From contig CAVQCO010000003.1 in the NCBI GenBank assembly GCA_963711065.1, forward strand, positions 124,001 through 188,000: 64,000 bases of DNA, written 5' to 3'. This DNA is from Bog-473 sp963711065 (GTDB lineage: Bacteria; Actinomycetota; Acidimicrobiia; Acidimicrobiales; RAAP-2). Shown piece by piece: positions 1 to 8,681 of the stretch; the stretch's first letter is position 1; each line of letters opens with the position of its first letter. Both the position numbers and the translations under genes were made by a program. The notes below the pieces were generated by a model, which saw only the letters and a list, made by a program, of their open reading frames with translations, did not search any database and was not told the origin of the DNA.

Positions 1-773
1 AGGGCGGTGGCCAGAACGGCCGCTCGATCGGGTGGCGCACCTATGTCAGGGTCCTGGTTCAAGATCGCCAGCTCGAGGGCTTGGAGCTCGGCCCCAGGAT
101 CGATGCCGAGCTCCTCGGCGAGGAACTCCCGTGCCTCCCGGTAAGTGGCGAGAGCGTCGGCCTGGCGCCCCGAGCGGTAAAGAGCGAGCATCAGCTGGCG
201 CCGCGGACCTTCGCGCAGGGGGTCGGCCTGGACGAGACCCTCGAGTTCGCCGACGAGTTCTGCGTGGCGACCCAGGGCCAGGTCGGCGTCGATCCGTTTC
301 TCGAGGGCAAGGAGACGGAACTCTTCGAGGCGTGTCTTCTCCCCAGCGAGCAGGTCGGAGGAGACATCGGCCAAAGCCGGGCCCTGCCACAGGGCCAATG
401 CCTTACCCAGATTCTTCGATACCCCGGCCGGGTCGGCGGCCGCGGCACCCACCAGCTGCTCGAACTCGTCGAGGTCTACGTCACCTGGCCCGGTCTGAAG
501 CACGTAGCCCTGAGCGGCCCGGGTGATCACATCTCCGGCACCGGCTTCGGCCAGTTTCTTGCGCAGCTTCGAGACGTGGACCTGCAACGCGTTGGCGGCC
601 GTGGCCGGTGGTTCCTCCCCCCACAGAGCATCGACCAGCCGGTCGGTTGACACCACCTGGTTGGCCCCGAGGACCAAGGTCGCAAGCAGGACCCGCTCGC
701 GGCCGCCAGCGAGCGTCACGGAACTCCCGTCGTCCCCGATCACCTCGAGTGGGCCCAAGAGCCGATAGCGCAT
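1..773 (-). CDS. BTAD-family transcriptional regulator, partial (3' end outside window)
   Basis: The reading frame begins at the ATG at 773 and stays open to base 1, giving 257 residues with no stop, so the gene runs off the window. Residues 1-95 form an OmpR-like winged helix and about 96-245 the helical bacterial transcriptional activation (BTAD) domain (ALALWQGPALADVSS; LALYRSGRQADALATYREA). It is a close paralogue of the gene at 1775-5335, about nine residues in ten identical over the shared part, and the similarity continues upstream of the start. The paralogue continues into cyclase and ATPase domains; whether this copy does cannot be seen. It is transcribed away from the LCP-like gene at 1068, which may be its target by analogy with other divergently placed regulators. 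Confidence 0.85.
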   Translation of the reverse strand, partial: MRYRLLGPLEVIGDDGSSVTLAGGRERVLLATLVLGANQVVSTDRLVDALWGEEPPATAANALQVHVSKLRKKLAEAGAGDVITRAAQGYVLQTGPGDVDLDEFEQLVGAAAADPAGVSKNLGKALALWQGPALADVSSDLLAGEKTRLEEFRLLALEKRIDADLALGRHAELVGELEGLVQADPLREGPRRQLMLALYRSGRQADALATYREAREFLAEELGIDPGAELQALELAILNQDPDIGAPPDRAAVLATA

Positions 774-884
774 CCACAGCTCCCGTCGGTCGGGCTTGGT
801 GCGTACGTGCCCGAAGATAGCCGCCTCACCAGGCCATTTCTATTTTGCAGTGCTCTGAACTGGGACTTCAGCGTCCGGTCAGGA
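774..884. repeat. Upstream region duplicated at 5336-5446 (copy 1)
   Basis: The sequence upstream of the partial BTAD gene aligns without gaps to the sequence upstream of the second BTAD gene, with shared blocks such as GCAGTGCTCTGA and CTGGGACTTCAGCG. The duplication therefore covered the regulator together with its promoter/operator region. The rest of the gap to 1068 holds no recognisable gene. Confidence 0.75.
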
Positions 885-1067
885 GGCTTTCAGGGGCTCC
901 CCGCATCCTGGCAACAAGACCGACAAGGGGTCGGTGAATGGCCAAGGAGGAACCAAGTGTCTCGTTCGTTTCAATGGGGTGGTTGCTCCTTAGGTCGGCC
1001 CTGGGGCCTCGAGTTGAACACCGCGACTGCGGGATCACAACCAGTTCGCGCGGCTCGAGCAAGGCAC

Positions 1068-1751
1068 ATGCACCAAGCCGAGCCGCGTCCCCGGCGCCAC
1101 CGCCGCCTCAAGCGCATCCTGGTCGCCACCGGGTCCGGCCTCTTCGCCCTCATCCTCTTGGTGGCGGGCTGGGTCGGCATCAGCCTCTACCGCATCGACC
1201 ACGCCGTGCACCACGTCGGGGTCCCGGCCTCCCTGCTGGCCAAGGGCAAGAACGACCTGCTGGCCATCGTCAAGGGCCCGAACCACAGCGAGCAGATCTT
1301 CGTCTTCCATGCCACCGGCGGGCACACCCACGTCCTCAAGATCCCCAATGGTCTGGGGCTGCCGCGGCGCGGCGGCGGCTCGGTCCCGATCCAGACGCTG
1401 AGCCTGCGCGCGCCGAGCACCATCATCGCCGGGCTGGGCCGTCTCGGCATCCCCGTCAGCCACTACGTCGGCGTCGACCTGCACATGGTCAGCCCGAATT
1501 CGAGCCTGGGCCAGCTGGCCACGGGGAGGCTCTCGGTCACCTCCCTCCTCTCGGACCCGACGGGCACCACCTCGCTGCTCGAACAGGTGGCGTCGCACAT
1601 CTATCTCGGCCCCGGGACCCCGGTCTCGGCCGTCCTCTCCCTCATGAACGTGCCCACCGCCAACCCCGTCAACGTCCCGACCAACCGGGACGGCCACGGC
1701 ACGGTCGTCCTCGCCCTGGGCTTCTCGACCATCATCCGCGGCTTCCTGTAG
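1068..1751 (+). CDS. LytR-CpsA-Psr-like membrane-anchored protein, probably without catalytic arginine
   Basis: 227 residues from the ATG at 1068. A basic N-terminus (RPRRHRRLKR) is followed by one membrane segment at about residues 16-40, then an extracytoplasmic domain. The layout and segments such as GLGRLGIPVSHYVGVDLHMV resemble LCP proteins, which transfer glycopolymers to peptidoglycan. The usual (I/V)PRD motif appears as LKIPNGL, so the catalytic arginine seems absent, and the protein is shorter than typical LCP enzymes. It may bind a polyprenyl ligand or be degenerate. A longer in-frame start at 807 would put regulatory DNA into the protein and is less likely. It diverges from the BTAD gene at 773 and converges on the one ending at 1775. 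Family assignment is moderate. Confidence 0.55.
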   Translation: MHQAEPRPRRHRRLKRILVATGSGLFALILLVAGWVGISLYRIDHAVHHVGVPASLLAKGKNDLLAIVKGPNHSEQIFVFHATGGHTHVLKIPNGLGLPRRGGGSVPIQTLSLRAPSTIIAGLGRLGIPVSHYVGVDLHMVSPNSSLGQLATGRLSVTSLLSDPTGTTSLLEQVASHIYLGPGTPVSAVLSLMNVPTANPVNVPTNRDGHGTVVLALGFSTIIRGFL

Positions 1752-1774
1752 TGGCGAAATGAGCACTTGGATAG

Positions 1775-4700
1775 TCACGTGCGCGATTGTGCGCCGATCA
1801 GGCGTTGGATCGCCTGTTCGGCAAGTCCGATCGCCTCTGACGAACTGAGATGGCGGCCAACGGCGTAGGCCGCATCGAACGCTTTATCTCCCATGGCCTC
1901 CCGGAGGCGGGAACGATCTCCCTCGCGTAGCTCTTCCTCGAGGGGGAAGAATGACTGATGCATTTGCTCTATGCGTCCATCGGCGGCGCCGTGGAGAGTG
2001 ATTGCCAGTTCCCGGTCGCCGCTAACAGTCAGGCAGAGCGCGACACCCACGAGATTGTGATGAAGGTCGCCGAGGTCGCCGTTCTCCAGGCAAAGTTGAA
2101 GGGATTCGTCCGAGTGGTGCAGGGCGTTCGCAATATCTTCCTGCATGATCGCCGCCACGCTGAGGTAGCTGAGAGCTGTCCCGAGCACGCTTGGGCTGCT
2201 CAAATGACCTCGACCGATCGACACGCACTCCTCTAAACAGCCGCGACCGTCGTCGATGTTGCCAAGTAAGAGTTCGAGGAGTCCTTGGGCCAATAGGGCG
2301 AGTTCCAATGTGTTGTGGTCGCCAATCGCCCGTGAAATGGACAAGGCCTCGCGAAGGTCAGCTCGTGCCCGATCGGGGTCGAGCGACGGGGTGATCAACC
2401 CGCGATGGGTCAGGGTCAAGGCAATGAGCCACGCTCCCCCGCCCTGTCTGGCCAAGGCCACCGATTCATCGATGTTGCTGGAAGCGGTTTCGTAGTCGCC
2501 GGCAAGAAAATCGATCAAGGCGGACATGTCCAGCACGTCGGCCGTGAGTGCAGAATCATCGACCCTTCTGGCGATCAGGAGTCCGTCTTCGACAAAAGCA
2601 CGGGCCGACGAGAGGTCCCCGCCGGGCAGATGCATCTGTGCCAGTCCGGTAAGGCCCCGTGCCCGCAGCGCTGTCGGCTCTTTGGCACCCGGTCGCTCGA
2701 TCGCTTCGCGCAGGAGATTCAGACCCTCGCTGTAGTAGCCCCTCCGGTACCAGAATAAGTCCAGCGCGACCCCGAGGCGGAGTGCTTTGTCCGACCCATC
2801 GTGGTCCTCGAGCAGGTATGCCATGGCTACACGCATGTTGTCGTGCTCGGTCTCGAGTCGGGCCAACCACTCGGTCTGCTGTGGGCCATGGAAATGAGCC
2901 GCCCCACCTTCGGCAAGCGCGAGGAAGACCTCTGCATGGCGAGCACTGGCCAAAGATGGTTCCTCGAAGCGCTCGTCCAGCCTCTCGGCGGCGTACTGGC
3001 GGATCGTCTCGAGCAGCCGGTACCGGACACTGTTCTCGCTGGGGTCCGCTTGCACCAGGCTTTTGTCCACCAGCGAGCCGATCGCATCCATGACCTCGAA
3101 GGATTCGACTTCCTCGGTCGCACAGACCTCCTGAGCAGCGTCGATATCAAAACCACCGGCGAAGACCGCCAGGCGATCGAACACGACACGGTCCCGGGAG
3201 TTGAGCGACTCATAGGACCAGTCGATGAGGGCCCGCAGTGTCTGCTGGCGAGGAAGGGCGGTGCGGCTTCCGCCCGTCAGGAGGCGAAAGCGGTCCCCAA
3301 GGCGATCCTCGATGTCGGCAATCGAAAACGAACGCAGCCGGGCCGCGGCCAGTTCAATGGCCAGTGGGATGCCGTCGAGGTGCCCGCAGAGCGACACCAC
3401 CTGAGCAGCGTTGACGTTATTGAGAGCGAAGTCGGGGTTGTGTGAATTTGCCCGGTCAACAAAGAGCTGGACCGCCTCGAAGCCGAGCGCATCGGTTCGA
3501 TCGAGTATCGCCGTGCCCGGGGGCGGAAGCGAAAGCGTGGGGACCCGGAAGACACGTTCGCCATCGAGCCCGAGCGGCTCACGGCTGGTAGCCATCACGT
3601 GCACCTCGGGACAGCTCCGCAACATGGCGTCGGTGAGCTTGGCGCAGGCGTCGACGAGGTGCTCACAGTTGTCCAGCAAGACGAGGAGATTGCGCTCCCG
3701 AAGTGCATCGACGAGTGTCGCCGCCACGGGACGCCCCGGCTCCTCGCGCACGCCGATGGCCGTGGCCACTGAATCCGCAACGAGGTCCGGATCGGCAAGG
3801 GGAGCGAGGTCCACGAACCACACTCCGTTCCCTGATCCGTCCAACAGCTCGGCGGCAGCCTGAAGCGCGAGGCGCGTTTTGCCAGAGCCCCCAGGTCCGG
3901 TCAGCGTGACCAACCGCGATTCCTGCACGAGCGCGCGCACCTGAGCAAGCTCATGCTCACGCCCGATGAAACTCGAGACGAACTCTGGCAGGTTGTTCAA
4001 CAGCACCGGGTTCTCGAGTGAGCGCAGCGGTGGATATTTGGTCGACAGCCCGTCGATGTCGAGTTGGAACACCACCTCGGGGCGACTGAGGTCCTTCAAG
4101 CGATGGGTTCCCATGTCGCGCAGGCTCAGGCCAGAGGGGAGGTGGTCCCGCACGACCTCGGCGGTCGACCGAGACACCACCACCTGACCGCCATAGCCGA
4201 TGGCAGCGAGACGAGCCACCCTGTTGACGGCAGGACCGAAGTAGTCGCCGTCTCGCTCTTCGGACTCGCCGGTATGAAGCGCCATGCGCACCCGCACGAT
4301 GGCACCCTCGGGCCATGACTCCGCGATGAGGGTGCGTTGGGCCACTTCGGCTGCTTGCAAGGCATTCGCCGCGGTGGGAAACGCGGCGCAGAAGGCATCC
4401 CCCACGGTCTTGAACACGTAGCCACCCGAGCGTTCGATGGCCGTCCGCATCAGTTCGTCGTGGCGACGGAGGGCGGCCGACATGGCCTCGGGATGCTCCT
4501 CCCACAAGCGGGTGGAGCCTTCGATGTCGGTCATGAGGAGCGTGAGGGTCCCAGATGGCGGCAGGGCGGTGGCATGAGCGCGCGTTCCATCCACTGGCGC
4601 GGCAATTCCGGGGTCCTGATTCAAGATGGCGAGCTCGAGGGCCTGGAGCTCTGGTCCCGGATCGATGCCAAGCTCCTCGGCGAGGACCTCACGTGCCGCT

Positions 4701-5335
4701 TTGTAGGAAGCGAGTGCGTCGGCCTGGCGCCCCGAGCGGTAGAGGGCGAGCATGAGCTGGCGCCGCGGACCTTCGCGGAGCGGATCGACCCGGACGAGAC
4801 CCTCGAGTTCGCCGACGAGTTCGGCGTGGCGGCCCAGGGCCAGATCGGCCTCGATCCGTCGCTCGAGGGCAAGGAGACGAAGCTCTTCGAGGCGGGTCGT
4901 CTCCCCGGCGAGCAGGTCGGAGGAGACATCGGCCAGAGCCAGGCCCCGCCATAGGGCCAGGGCCCTACCCAGACTCTTCGAGACCTCGGCCGGGTCGGAG
5001 GCCGCGGCGCCCACCAGCTGCTCGAACTCTTCGAGGTCTACGTCACCCGGCCCCGTCTGAAGCACGTAGCCCTCAGGGGCCCGGGTGATGACATCTCCAG
5101 CACCGGCTTCGGCCAGCTTCTTGCGCAGCTTGGAGACGTGGACCTGCAGGGCGTTGGCGGCGGTGACCGGTGGGTCCTCCCCCCACAGTGCATCGACCAG
5201 GCGGCTGGTGGACACCACCTGGTTGGCGCCGAGGACCAGGGTGGCCAGCAAGACCCGCTCGCGGCCGCCCGTGAGCGCCACGGTCTCGCCGTCGTCCCCG
5301 ATCACCTCGAGTGGGCCCAAGAGCTGATAGCGCAT
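1775..5335 (-). CDS. BTAD regulator fused to class III cyclase, NB-ARC-like ATPase and helical repeats
   Basis: 1186 residues. Order: winged helix (1-95), BTAD domain (96-245), class III nucleotide cyclase (about 260-425; TLLMTDIEGST with first metal Asp, FKTVGDAFCAAF with second), then an AAA/NB-ARC ATPase (Walker A GPGGSGKTRLA near 480, LLVLLDNCEHL as Walker B) and a TPR-like helical C-terminus from about 830. Proteins with this ATPase plus repeats act as ligand-controlled switches; the cyclase domain may make cAMP or only bind nucleotide. The DNA-binding end suggests direct transcriptional control of a neighbour. It is divergent from the CHAP gene at 5518 with a 182-bp gap that duplicates the gap upstream of the first BTAD gene. 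No inactivating change was noticed in the metal Asp residues or the P-loop. Confidence 0.9.
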   Translation of the reverse strand: MRYQLLGPLEVIGDDGETVALTGGRERVLLATLVLGANQVVSTSRLVDALWGEDPPVTAANALQVHVSKLRKKLAEAGAGDVITRAPEGYVLQTGPGDVDLEEFEQLVGAAASDPAEVSKSLGRALALWRGLALADVSSDLLAGETTRLEELRLLALERRIEADLALGRHAELVGELEGLVRVDPLREGPRRQLMLALYRSGRQADALASYKAAREVLAEELGIDPGPELQALELAILNQDPGIAAPVDGTRAHATALPPSGTLTLLMTDIEGSTRLWEEHPEAMSAALRRHDELMRTAIERSGGYVFKTVGDAFCAAFPTAANALQAAEVAQRTLIAESWPEGAIVRVRMALHTGESEERDGDYFGPAVNRVARLAAIGYGGQVVVSRSTAEVVRDHLPSGLSLRDMGTHRLKDLSRPEVVFQLDIDGLSTKYPPLRSLENPVLLNNLPEFVSSFIGREHELAQVRALVQESRLVTLTGPGGSGKTRLALQAAAELLDGSGNGVWFVDLAPLADPDLVADSVATAIGVREEPGRPVAATLVDALRERNLLVLLDNCEHLVDACAKLTDAMLRSCPEVHVMATSREPLGLDGERVFRVPTLSLPPPGTAILDRTDALGFEAVQLFVDRANSHNPDFALNNVNAAQVVSLCGHLDGIPLAIELAAARLRSFSIADIEDRLGDRFRLLTGGSRTALPRQQTLRALIDWSYESLNSRDRVVFDRLAVFAGGFDIDAAQEVCATEEVESFEVMDAIGSLVDKSLVQADPSENSVRYRLLETIRQYAAERLDERFEEPSLASARHAEVFLALAEGGAAHFHGPQQTEWLARLETEHDNMRVAMAYLLEDHDGSDKALRLGVALDLFWYRRGYYSEGLNLLREAIERPGAKEPTALRARGLTGLAQMHLPGGDLSSARAFVEDGLLIARRVDDSALTADVLDMSALIDFLAGDYETASSNIDESVALARQGGGAWLIALTLTHRGLITPSLDPDRARADLREALSISRAIGDHNTLELALLAQGLLELLLGNIDDGRGCLEECVSIGRGHLSSPSVLGTALSYLSVAAIMQEDIANALHHSDESLQLCLENGDLGDLHHNLVGVALCLTVSGDRELAITLHGAADGRIEQMHQSFFPLEEELREGDRSRLREAMGDKAFDAAYAVGRHLSSSEAIGLAEQAIQRLIGAQSRT

Positions 5336-5446
5336 CCAGTGCTCCCGTTGGTCGGGCTCGGTGCCCAGTTGGTCGAAGATAGTCGCTTCACCAGGGAATG
5401 TCTCTTGTGCAGTGCTCTGAGCTGGGACTTCAGCGCCGCGTCAGGT
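5336..5446. repeat. Upstream region duplicated from 774-884 (copy 2)
   Basis: Gapless similarity to 774-884 beginning at the regulator start codon. It separates the BTAD-cyclase-ATPase gene from the divergent CHAP-protein gene and probably holds promoters for both. No clear palindromic operator was identified. Confidence 0.75.
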
Positions 5447-5505
5447 TGCGATCAGCGCCCTCCCGCATGTTCAAACCAGCGGGCATGTTGCCCGTGGGTC
5501 AGATC

Positions 5506-5511
5506 AGGAGG
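5506..5511 (+). promoter_or_regulatory. Shine-Dalgarno AGGAGG for the CHAP protein
   Basis: AGGAGG lies six bases before the ATG at 5518. It fixes the start there rather than at the longer in-frame start at 5398, which would place regulatory DNA inside the protein. Confidence 0.85.
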
Positions 5512-5517
5512 TGTGAC

Positions 5518-6918
5518 ATGTTCTTTACGACGAAGTTGGATCACCGGTGCGCGGATCGGCAAGCCCGCCGACGACTGAGGTTCCTAGGACGAGCGCCATG
5601 TCTCTTCATCGCCGGAGCACTTGCTGCCGGTGGGCTGGTTCCGGCACTTCTCGCACCGACGAGCGCGCAAGCCGCTGCTGCACCCCAGTGTGGAACAGTC
5701 CTGGTCTCAGGCTCTGATTGGTTGGGGGGCTCCGGCGTCGACGTGCACAGCAATGGTTGGGCGCAGTCCACCGGGTACTCATGCGCAAACTCCGACAGCA
5801 CTTCAAATGTGTCTGTTCAGGATGGGTGGGCGTGGCAGTGCGTCGAGCTGGCAGCTCGACTCTACGCCGTAAAGGGCTGGGGTCAGGTGCACGGCAATGC
5901 GTATCAAATCCCGCAAGACGCCGGGCTGATCCCGCATCCCAACGGGTCGACGTATTTCCCGGTACCCGGTGACCTGATCATCGAGGGAAGTACCTCGTAC
6001 GAACCCTATGGACATGTCGCGGTCGTCGATTCGATTGTCGGATCGACAATCCACGCGGTTGAAGAGAACGCGAGCGTGACGGGTCGGCACGACTACACGA
6101 TGAGTGGGTCCACGATCACCGGAGGCTACGCGCCGGTTGTCGACATCATGCACTCACCGGCCAACACGTACACGGCGAACGTCGGTGTCGTCTTGCGCCA
6201 CACCGGAGCAGGTGGGTATGCCCTTCACGCCGATGGGAGTGTGGTGCCGTTCGGCGGCGCGCCGTCATTGTCGGTCTCGGCGTTGTGGCCTGGCGGTGAC
6301 GTCGCCAGGGGGATCGTGCTTCGCAGCGACGACCAAGGTGGATACGTCCTGGACCTCTACGGTGGTATCCACCCCTTCGGGAATGCACCCGGGCTGGCCA
6401 CCAGCGCCTACTGGCCCGGCTGGGACATAGCCAGGGGGATCGTGCTGCGCTCCGACAACGCGGGCGGGTACGTGCTCGACGGCTGGGGCGGAATCCACCC
6501 GTTCGGGAATGCACCCGGGCTAGCCAGCAGCGCCTACTGGCCCGGCTGGGACATCGCCAGGGGCATCGTGCTGCGCTCCGACAACGCTGGCGGGTACGTG
6601 CTCGACGGCTGGGGCGGGATCCACCCGTTCGGGAATGCACCCGGGCTGGCCGTCAGCGCCTACTGGAACGGTTGGGACATCGCCAGGAGCATTGCCCTCC
6701 TCGGTAACGACGCCGGTGGGTACGTGCTCGACGGCTGGGGCGGGATCCACCCGTTCGGTGCCGCCAATCCGATGGCTGACTCGGCTTACTGGCCGAATTG
6801 GAATGTTGCTCGAGGCCTCGCAATCAACTACAGCGGTTCGTCAGGCATGGTGGTCGACGCCCTGAACGGTCTGCATGCGGCGAGTGCCCAGCCCTTGGGT
6901 TGCGTCACCTGCAGTTAG
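5518..6918 (+). CDS. Secreted CHAP-domain protein with five 42-residue repeats
   Basis: 466 residues. A signal peptide (hydrophobic at about 29-48, likely cleavage after AQA at 50-52) is followed by a CHAP amidase/endopeptidase domain at about 60-215, with the expected cysteine at 108 (WQCVEL) and histidine at 166 (YGHVAVV). CHAP enzymes cut peptidoglycan cross-links or stem peptides. From residue 232 to the end are tandem 42-residue units of type GGYVLDGWGGIHPFGNAPGL, five complete and a degenerate sixth, reminiscent of the GGYWLVASDGGIFAFGDA-like repeats of many actinobacterial surface proteins, probably a wall-binding or beta-propeller-like region. A strong terminator follows. It is divergent from the BTAD-cyclase-ATPase gene, which may sense a wall or envelope signal (inference). 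Confidence 0.85.
   Translation: MFFTTKLDHRCADRQARRRLRFLGRAPCLFIAGALAAGGLVPALLAPTSAQAAAAPQCGTVLVSGSDWLGGSGVDVHSNGWAQSTGYSCANSDSTSNVSVQDGWAWQCVELAARLYAVKGWGQVHGNAYQIPQDAGLIPHPNGSTYFPVPGDLIIEGSTSYEPYGHVAVVDSIVGSTIHAVEENASVTGRHDYTMSGSTITGGYAPVVDIMHSPANTYTANVGVVLRHTGAGGYALHADGSVVPFGGAPSLSVSALWPGGDVARGIVLRSDDQGGYVLDLYGGIHPFGNAPGLATSAYWPGWDIARGIVLRSDNAGGYVLDGWGGIHPFGNAPGLASSAYWPGWDIARGIVLRSDNAGGYVLDGWGGIHPFGNAPGLAVSAYWNGWDIARSIALLGNDAGGYVLDGWGGIHPFGAANPMADSAYWPNWNVARGLAINYSGSSGMVVDALNGLHAASAQPLGCVTCS
6211..6840 (+). repeat. Five tandem 126-bp coding repeats
   Basis: Units start at about 6211, 6337, 6463, 6589 and 6715. Units 3 and 4 are almost identical at the DNA level, which points to recent copy-number change or homogenisation, while the first and last units are diverged. 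The unit length keeps the reading frame. Confidence 0.85.
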
Positions 6919-6931
6919 CACGGCTTCACGC

Positions 6932-6971
6932 AAAGGAGTGGGCGGGCCGCTTTGGGCCTGCCCACTCCTTT
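6932..6971 (+). terminator. Strong hairpin terminator after the CHAP gene
   Basis: AAAGGAGTGGGC pairs perfectly with GCCCACTCCTTT; with one mismatch the stem extends to 17 bp around a short loop. It lies 14 bases beyond the stop codon. Confidence 0.85.
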
Positions 6972-7023
6972 CGTCCGCCGCGATCCGGACTCGGTCGGCT
7001 AGCGCCGGGTCGCGAAGAGGTTA

Positions 7024-7390
7024 TGAGCGTCGGCGGCGCCACGCTACTTGACATCTTCATCAACGCCGTGCCCCTCCTCAAGCTCGACGGCTACTGGTTC
7101 CTCGCCGACGCACACGACCGACCTACGCTGCAACGTGACGCTCGTCAGGCGGTGGCCGCGACTCTCCGCCGGCAGCGGGCGAGCCTCGGGCTGGCCGCCC
7201 ACGCGGCAGCCAGCCTTGTCTTCGGGATGGCCATAATGGTTCTTGGGTTCGCGGCATGGTGGGGCCTCTTCGGCGGGCTCTTTCTCACCCTTTGGCATGG
7301 CGGCGTTGGTTACAAGATCCTGGCGGCCTATCTGCTCCTGCCCTTCGTGCCAATCGTCGTCCACCTCTTCGCGCAGCCTTGCGCTATTTC
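7024..7390 (+). pseudogene. C-terminal fragment of an M50-like peptide metalloprotease
   Basis: The segment encodes a hydrophobic stretch containing LLKLDGYWFLAD, which resembles the N-P-L-hydrophobic-K/E-L-D-G-Y-W motif of M50-family 'peptide zinc metalloprotease' proteins. The upstream HExxH half is absent: only about 50 bp separate the segment from the CHAP terminator. At about 7375-7400 the similarity stops where the antisense end of the integrase begins. The piece is thus cut at both ends. An ATG at 7024 with a weak purine stretch exists, but expression is doubtful. Together with the fused integrase tail it marks a recombination or deletion junction. Confidence 0.55.
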
Positions 7391-8588
7391 CACAATTAGG
7401 CGCGCTCATCAGAGCTCGCTGGGGCTTCCTGAGACTCTCCCCGGCAGCGAGCCGCTCGTCGATGTCGTCGGCCACGGCTTCGTCTTCGAGCGGCAGGGCG
7501 TGCGCGTAGTTGCGCAGGGTGGTCGAAGGGTCCCGATGTCCGAGGCGCTGCTGGGCCCGGAGAAGCTCACCGCGCCCGACGAGGAACGTGGCCACGCTGT
7601 GGCGGAGGCGGTGCAGCGTGGCCCCGGGAACCTCGGCTGTGCGGGCGAGCTCGGCGAACCAGTGCCCGAGGGCGCCCGCCGTCAGCCGGATGTGGTGGGT
7701 GGGCTCGGGCGAGAAGAGCCAGGGGCCGAGGGCGTCGTGGTCAGGGAGACGATCGGCCCAAGTCACGGCGCTCGATCGCCATAGCTCGGCCGTCCGCCGG
7801 CCGAGAGTGAGCCGCCGGGTGCGCACCGTCTTGGTGGGCCCGAGCACGTCGGCCGAGACGCCGCGCTCGATGGTGAGCACCCGCCCCTCGAGGTCGTCGA
7901 AAAGTAGCGAGACGAGCTCGCCCCGGCGTGCCCCCGAATCAGCGGCCAAGCGGACCAGCAGGCGGATCTGTTCGGCCTTGTGCAGGCGCTCGGCGTCGCG
8001 CAACACAGCGGCGGCGACGAGCAGGTCGGCTGTCTCGAGCAGGCGGAGCACCTCTTCGGGGCCCAGATGCAGCCTGGTACCCGGGCGCTGGGGTCCCCGC
8101 ATGCCGCTCAGCGGATTGACGTCGATGATGCGCTCCACATGCGCCCAACCGATCGCCGAGCGCAGTACGCGGAAGCGCCCCGAGACCACGGCCACCGAGG
8201 CGCCGGCGGCACTCCAACCCGCCAAGGCCGCCCGGACGTGCTCGGGCTTGAGGGTCGAAACCCGGCGAGCCGCCAGTCCGCTAGCAAGGAGTGCCTTGGC
8301 ATTGGAGCGTGCCGAGATCCAGGTGGCCGGCCGCCAGTCGTGGTGCGCGCAGAGCCAACGCTCAAGCAGTTCGCCGACGCTCAGGAACGGCGCGGCCCGC
8401 CGGACGGCGCGCCGCTCGGCCCACTCGGCGGCGAGCTCCTTGCGGCGAACCTCGGCCTCCTCGGCGCAGCCGCGGAAAGCGAAGGAGCGCTGCACCGTCC
8501 GTCCCGAGACGGAATCGACCCCGACCGCGACACGGATCTCCCATGTGCCAGGGCTGCGCTCGCGCATCGTGCCGGTCCCCCACGCCAT
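7044..8588 (-). CDS. Tyrosine recombinase (integrase) with run-on C-terminal tail
   Basis: Residues 1-60 resemble an arm-binding AP2-like domain (GTWEIRVAVGVDSVSGR), 65-150 the SAM-like core-binding domain, and 170-375 the catalytic domain. Catalytic residues are visible: Arg near 221 (SGARRGE), His326 and Arg329 (LHRLRH), His351 (RLGHRDP) and Tyr361 (LRNYAHA). The true protein should end near residue 385-400 (about 7390). Beyond this the frame continues only because it reads the M50 fragment backwards to a stop at 7044, so the natural stop codon seems lost at the junction. An alternative start is the ATG at 8567. The gene lies about 95 bp from the left 43-bp tRNA-Arg repeat and is the only integrase seen, so it probably catalysed integration at that tRNA. 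Confidence 0.85.
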   Translation of the reverse strand: MAWGTGTMRERSPGTWEIRVAVGVDSVSGRTVQRSFAFRGCAEEAEVRRKELAAEWAERRAVRRAAPFLSVGELLERWLCAHHDWRPATWISARSNAKALLASGLAARRVSTLKPEHVRAALAGWSAAGASVAVVSGRFRVLRSAIGWAHVERIIDVNPLSGMRGPQRPGTRLHLGPEEVLRLLETADLLVAAAVLRDAERLHKAEQIRLLVRLAADSGARRGELVSLLFDDLEGRVLTIERGVSADVLGPTKTVRTRRLTLGRRTAELWRSSAVTWADRLPDHDALGPWLFSPEPTHHIRLTAGALGHWFAELARTAEVPGATLHRLRHSVATFLVGRGELLRAQQRLGHRDPSTTLRNYAHALPLEDEAVADDIDERLAAGESLRKPQRALMSAPNCGNSARLREEVDDDWHEGQEQIGRQDLVTNAAMPKGEKEPAEEAPPCREPKNHYGHPEDKAGCRVGGQPEARPLPAESRGHRLTSVTLQRRSVVCVGEEPVAVELEEGHGVDEDVK

Positions 8589-8681
8589 GCGCGCAAAAGT
8601 AGGGACGAATGTAGGGACACGGCGCGGATCCCCGATCCCCTCGCTCAGAGGTATAAAGTCACTACGCTGGGCTTACGTGGC

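Noticed and set aside
807..1067. Longer N-terminus for the LCP-like protein
   Set aside because: The region is homologous to the non-coding upstream DNA of the second regulator, so it is regulatory and not coding.
6211..6840. Tandem repeats considered as a CRISPR array
   Set aside because: The units are contiguous, coding and without unique spacers.
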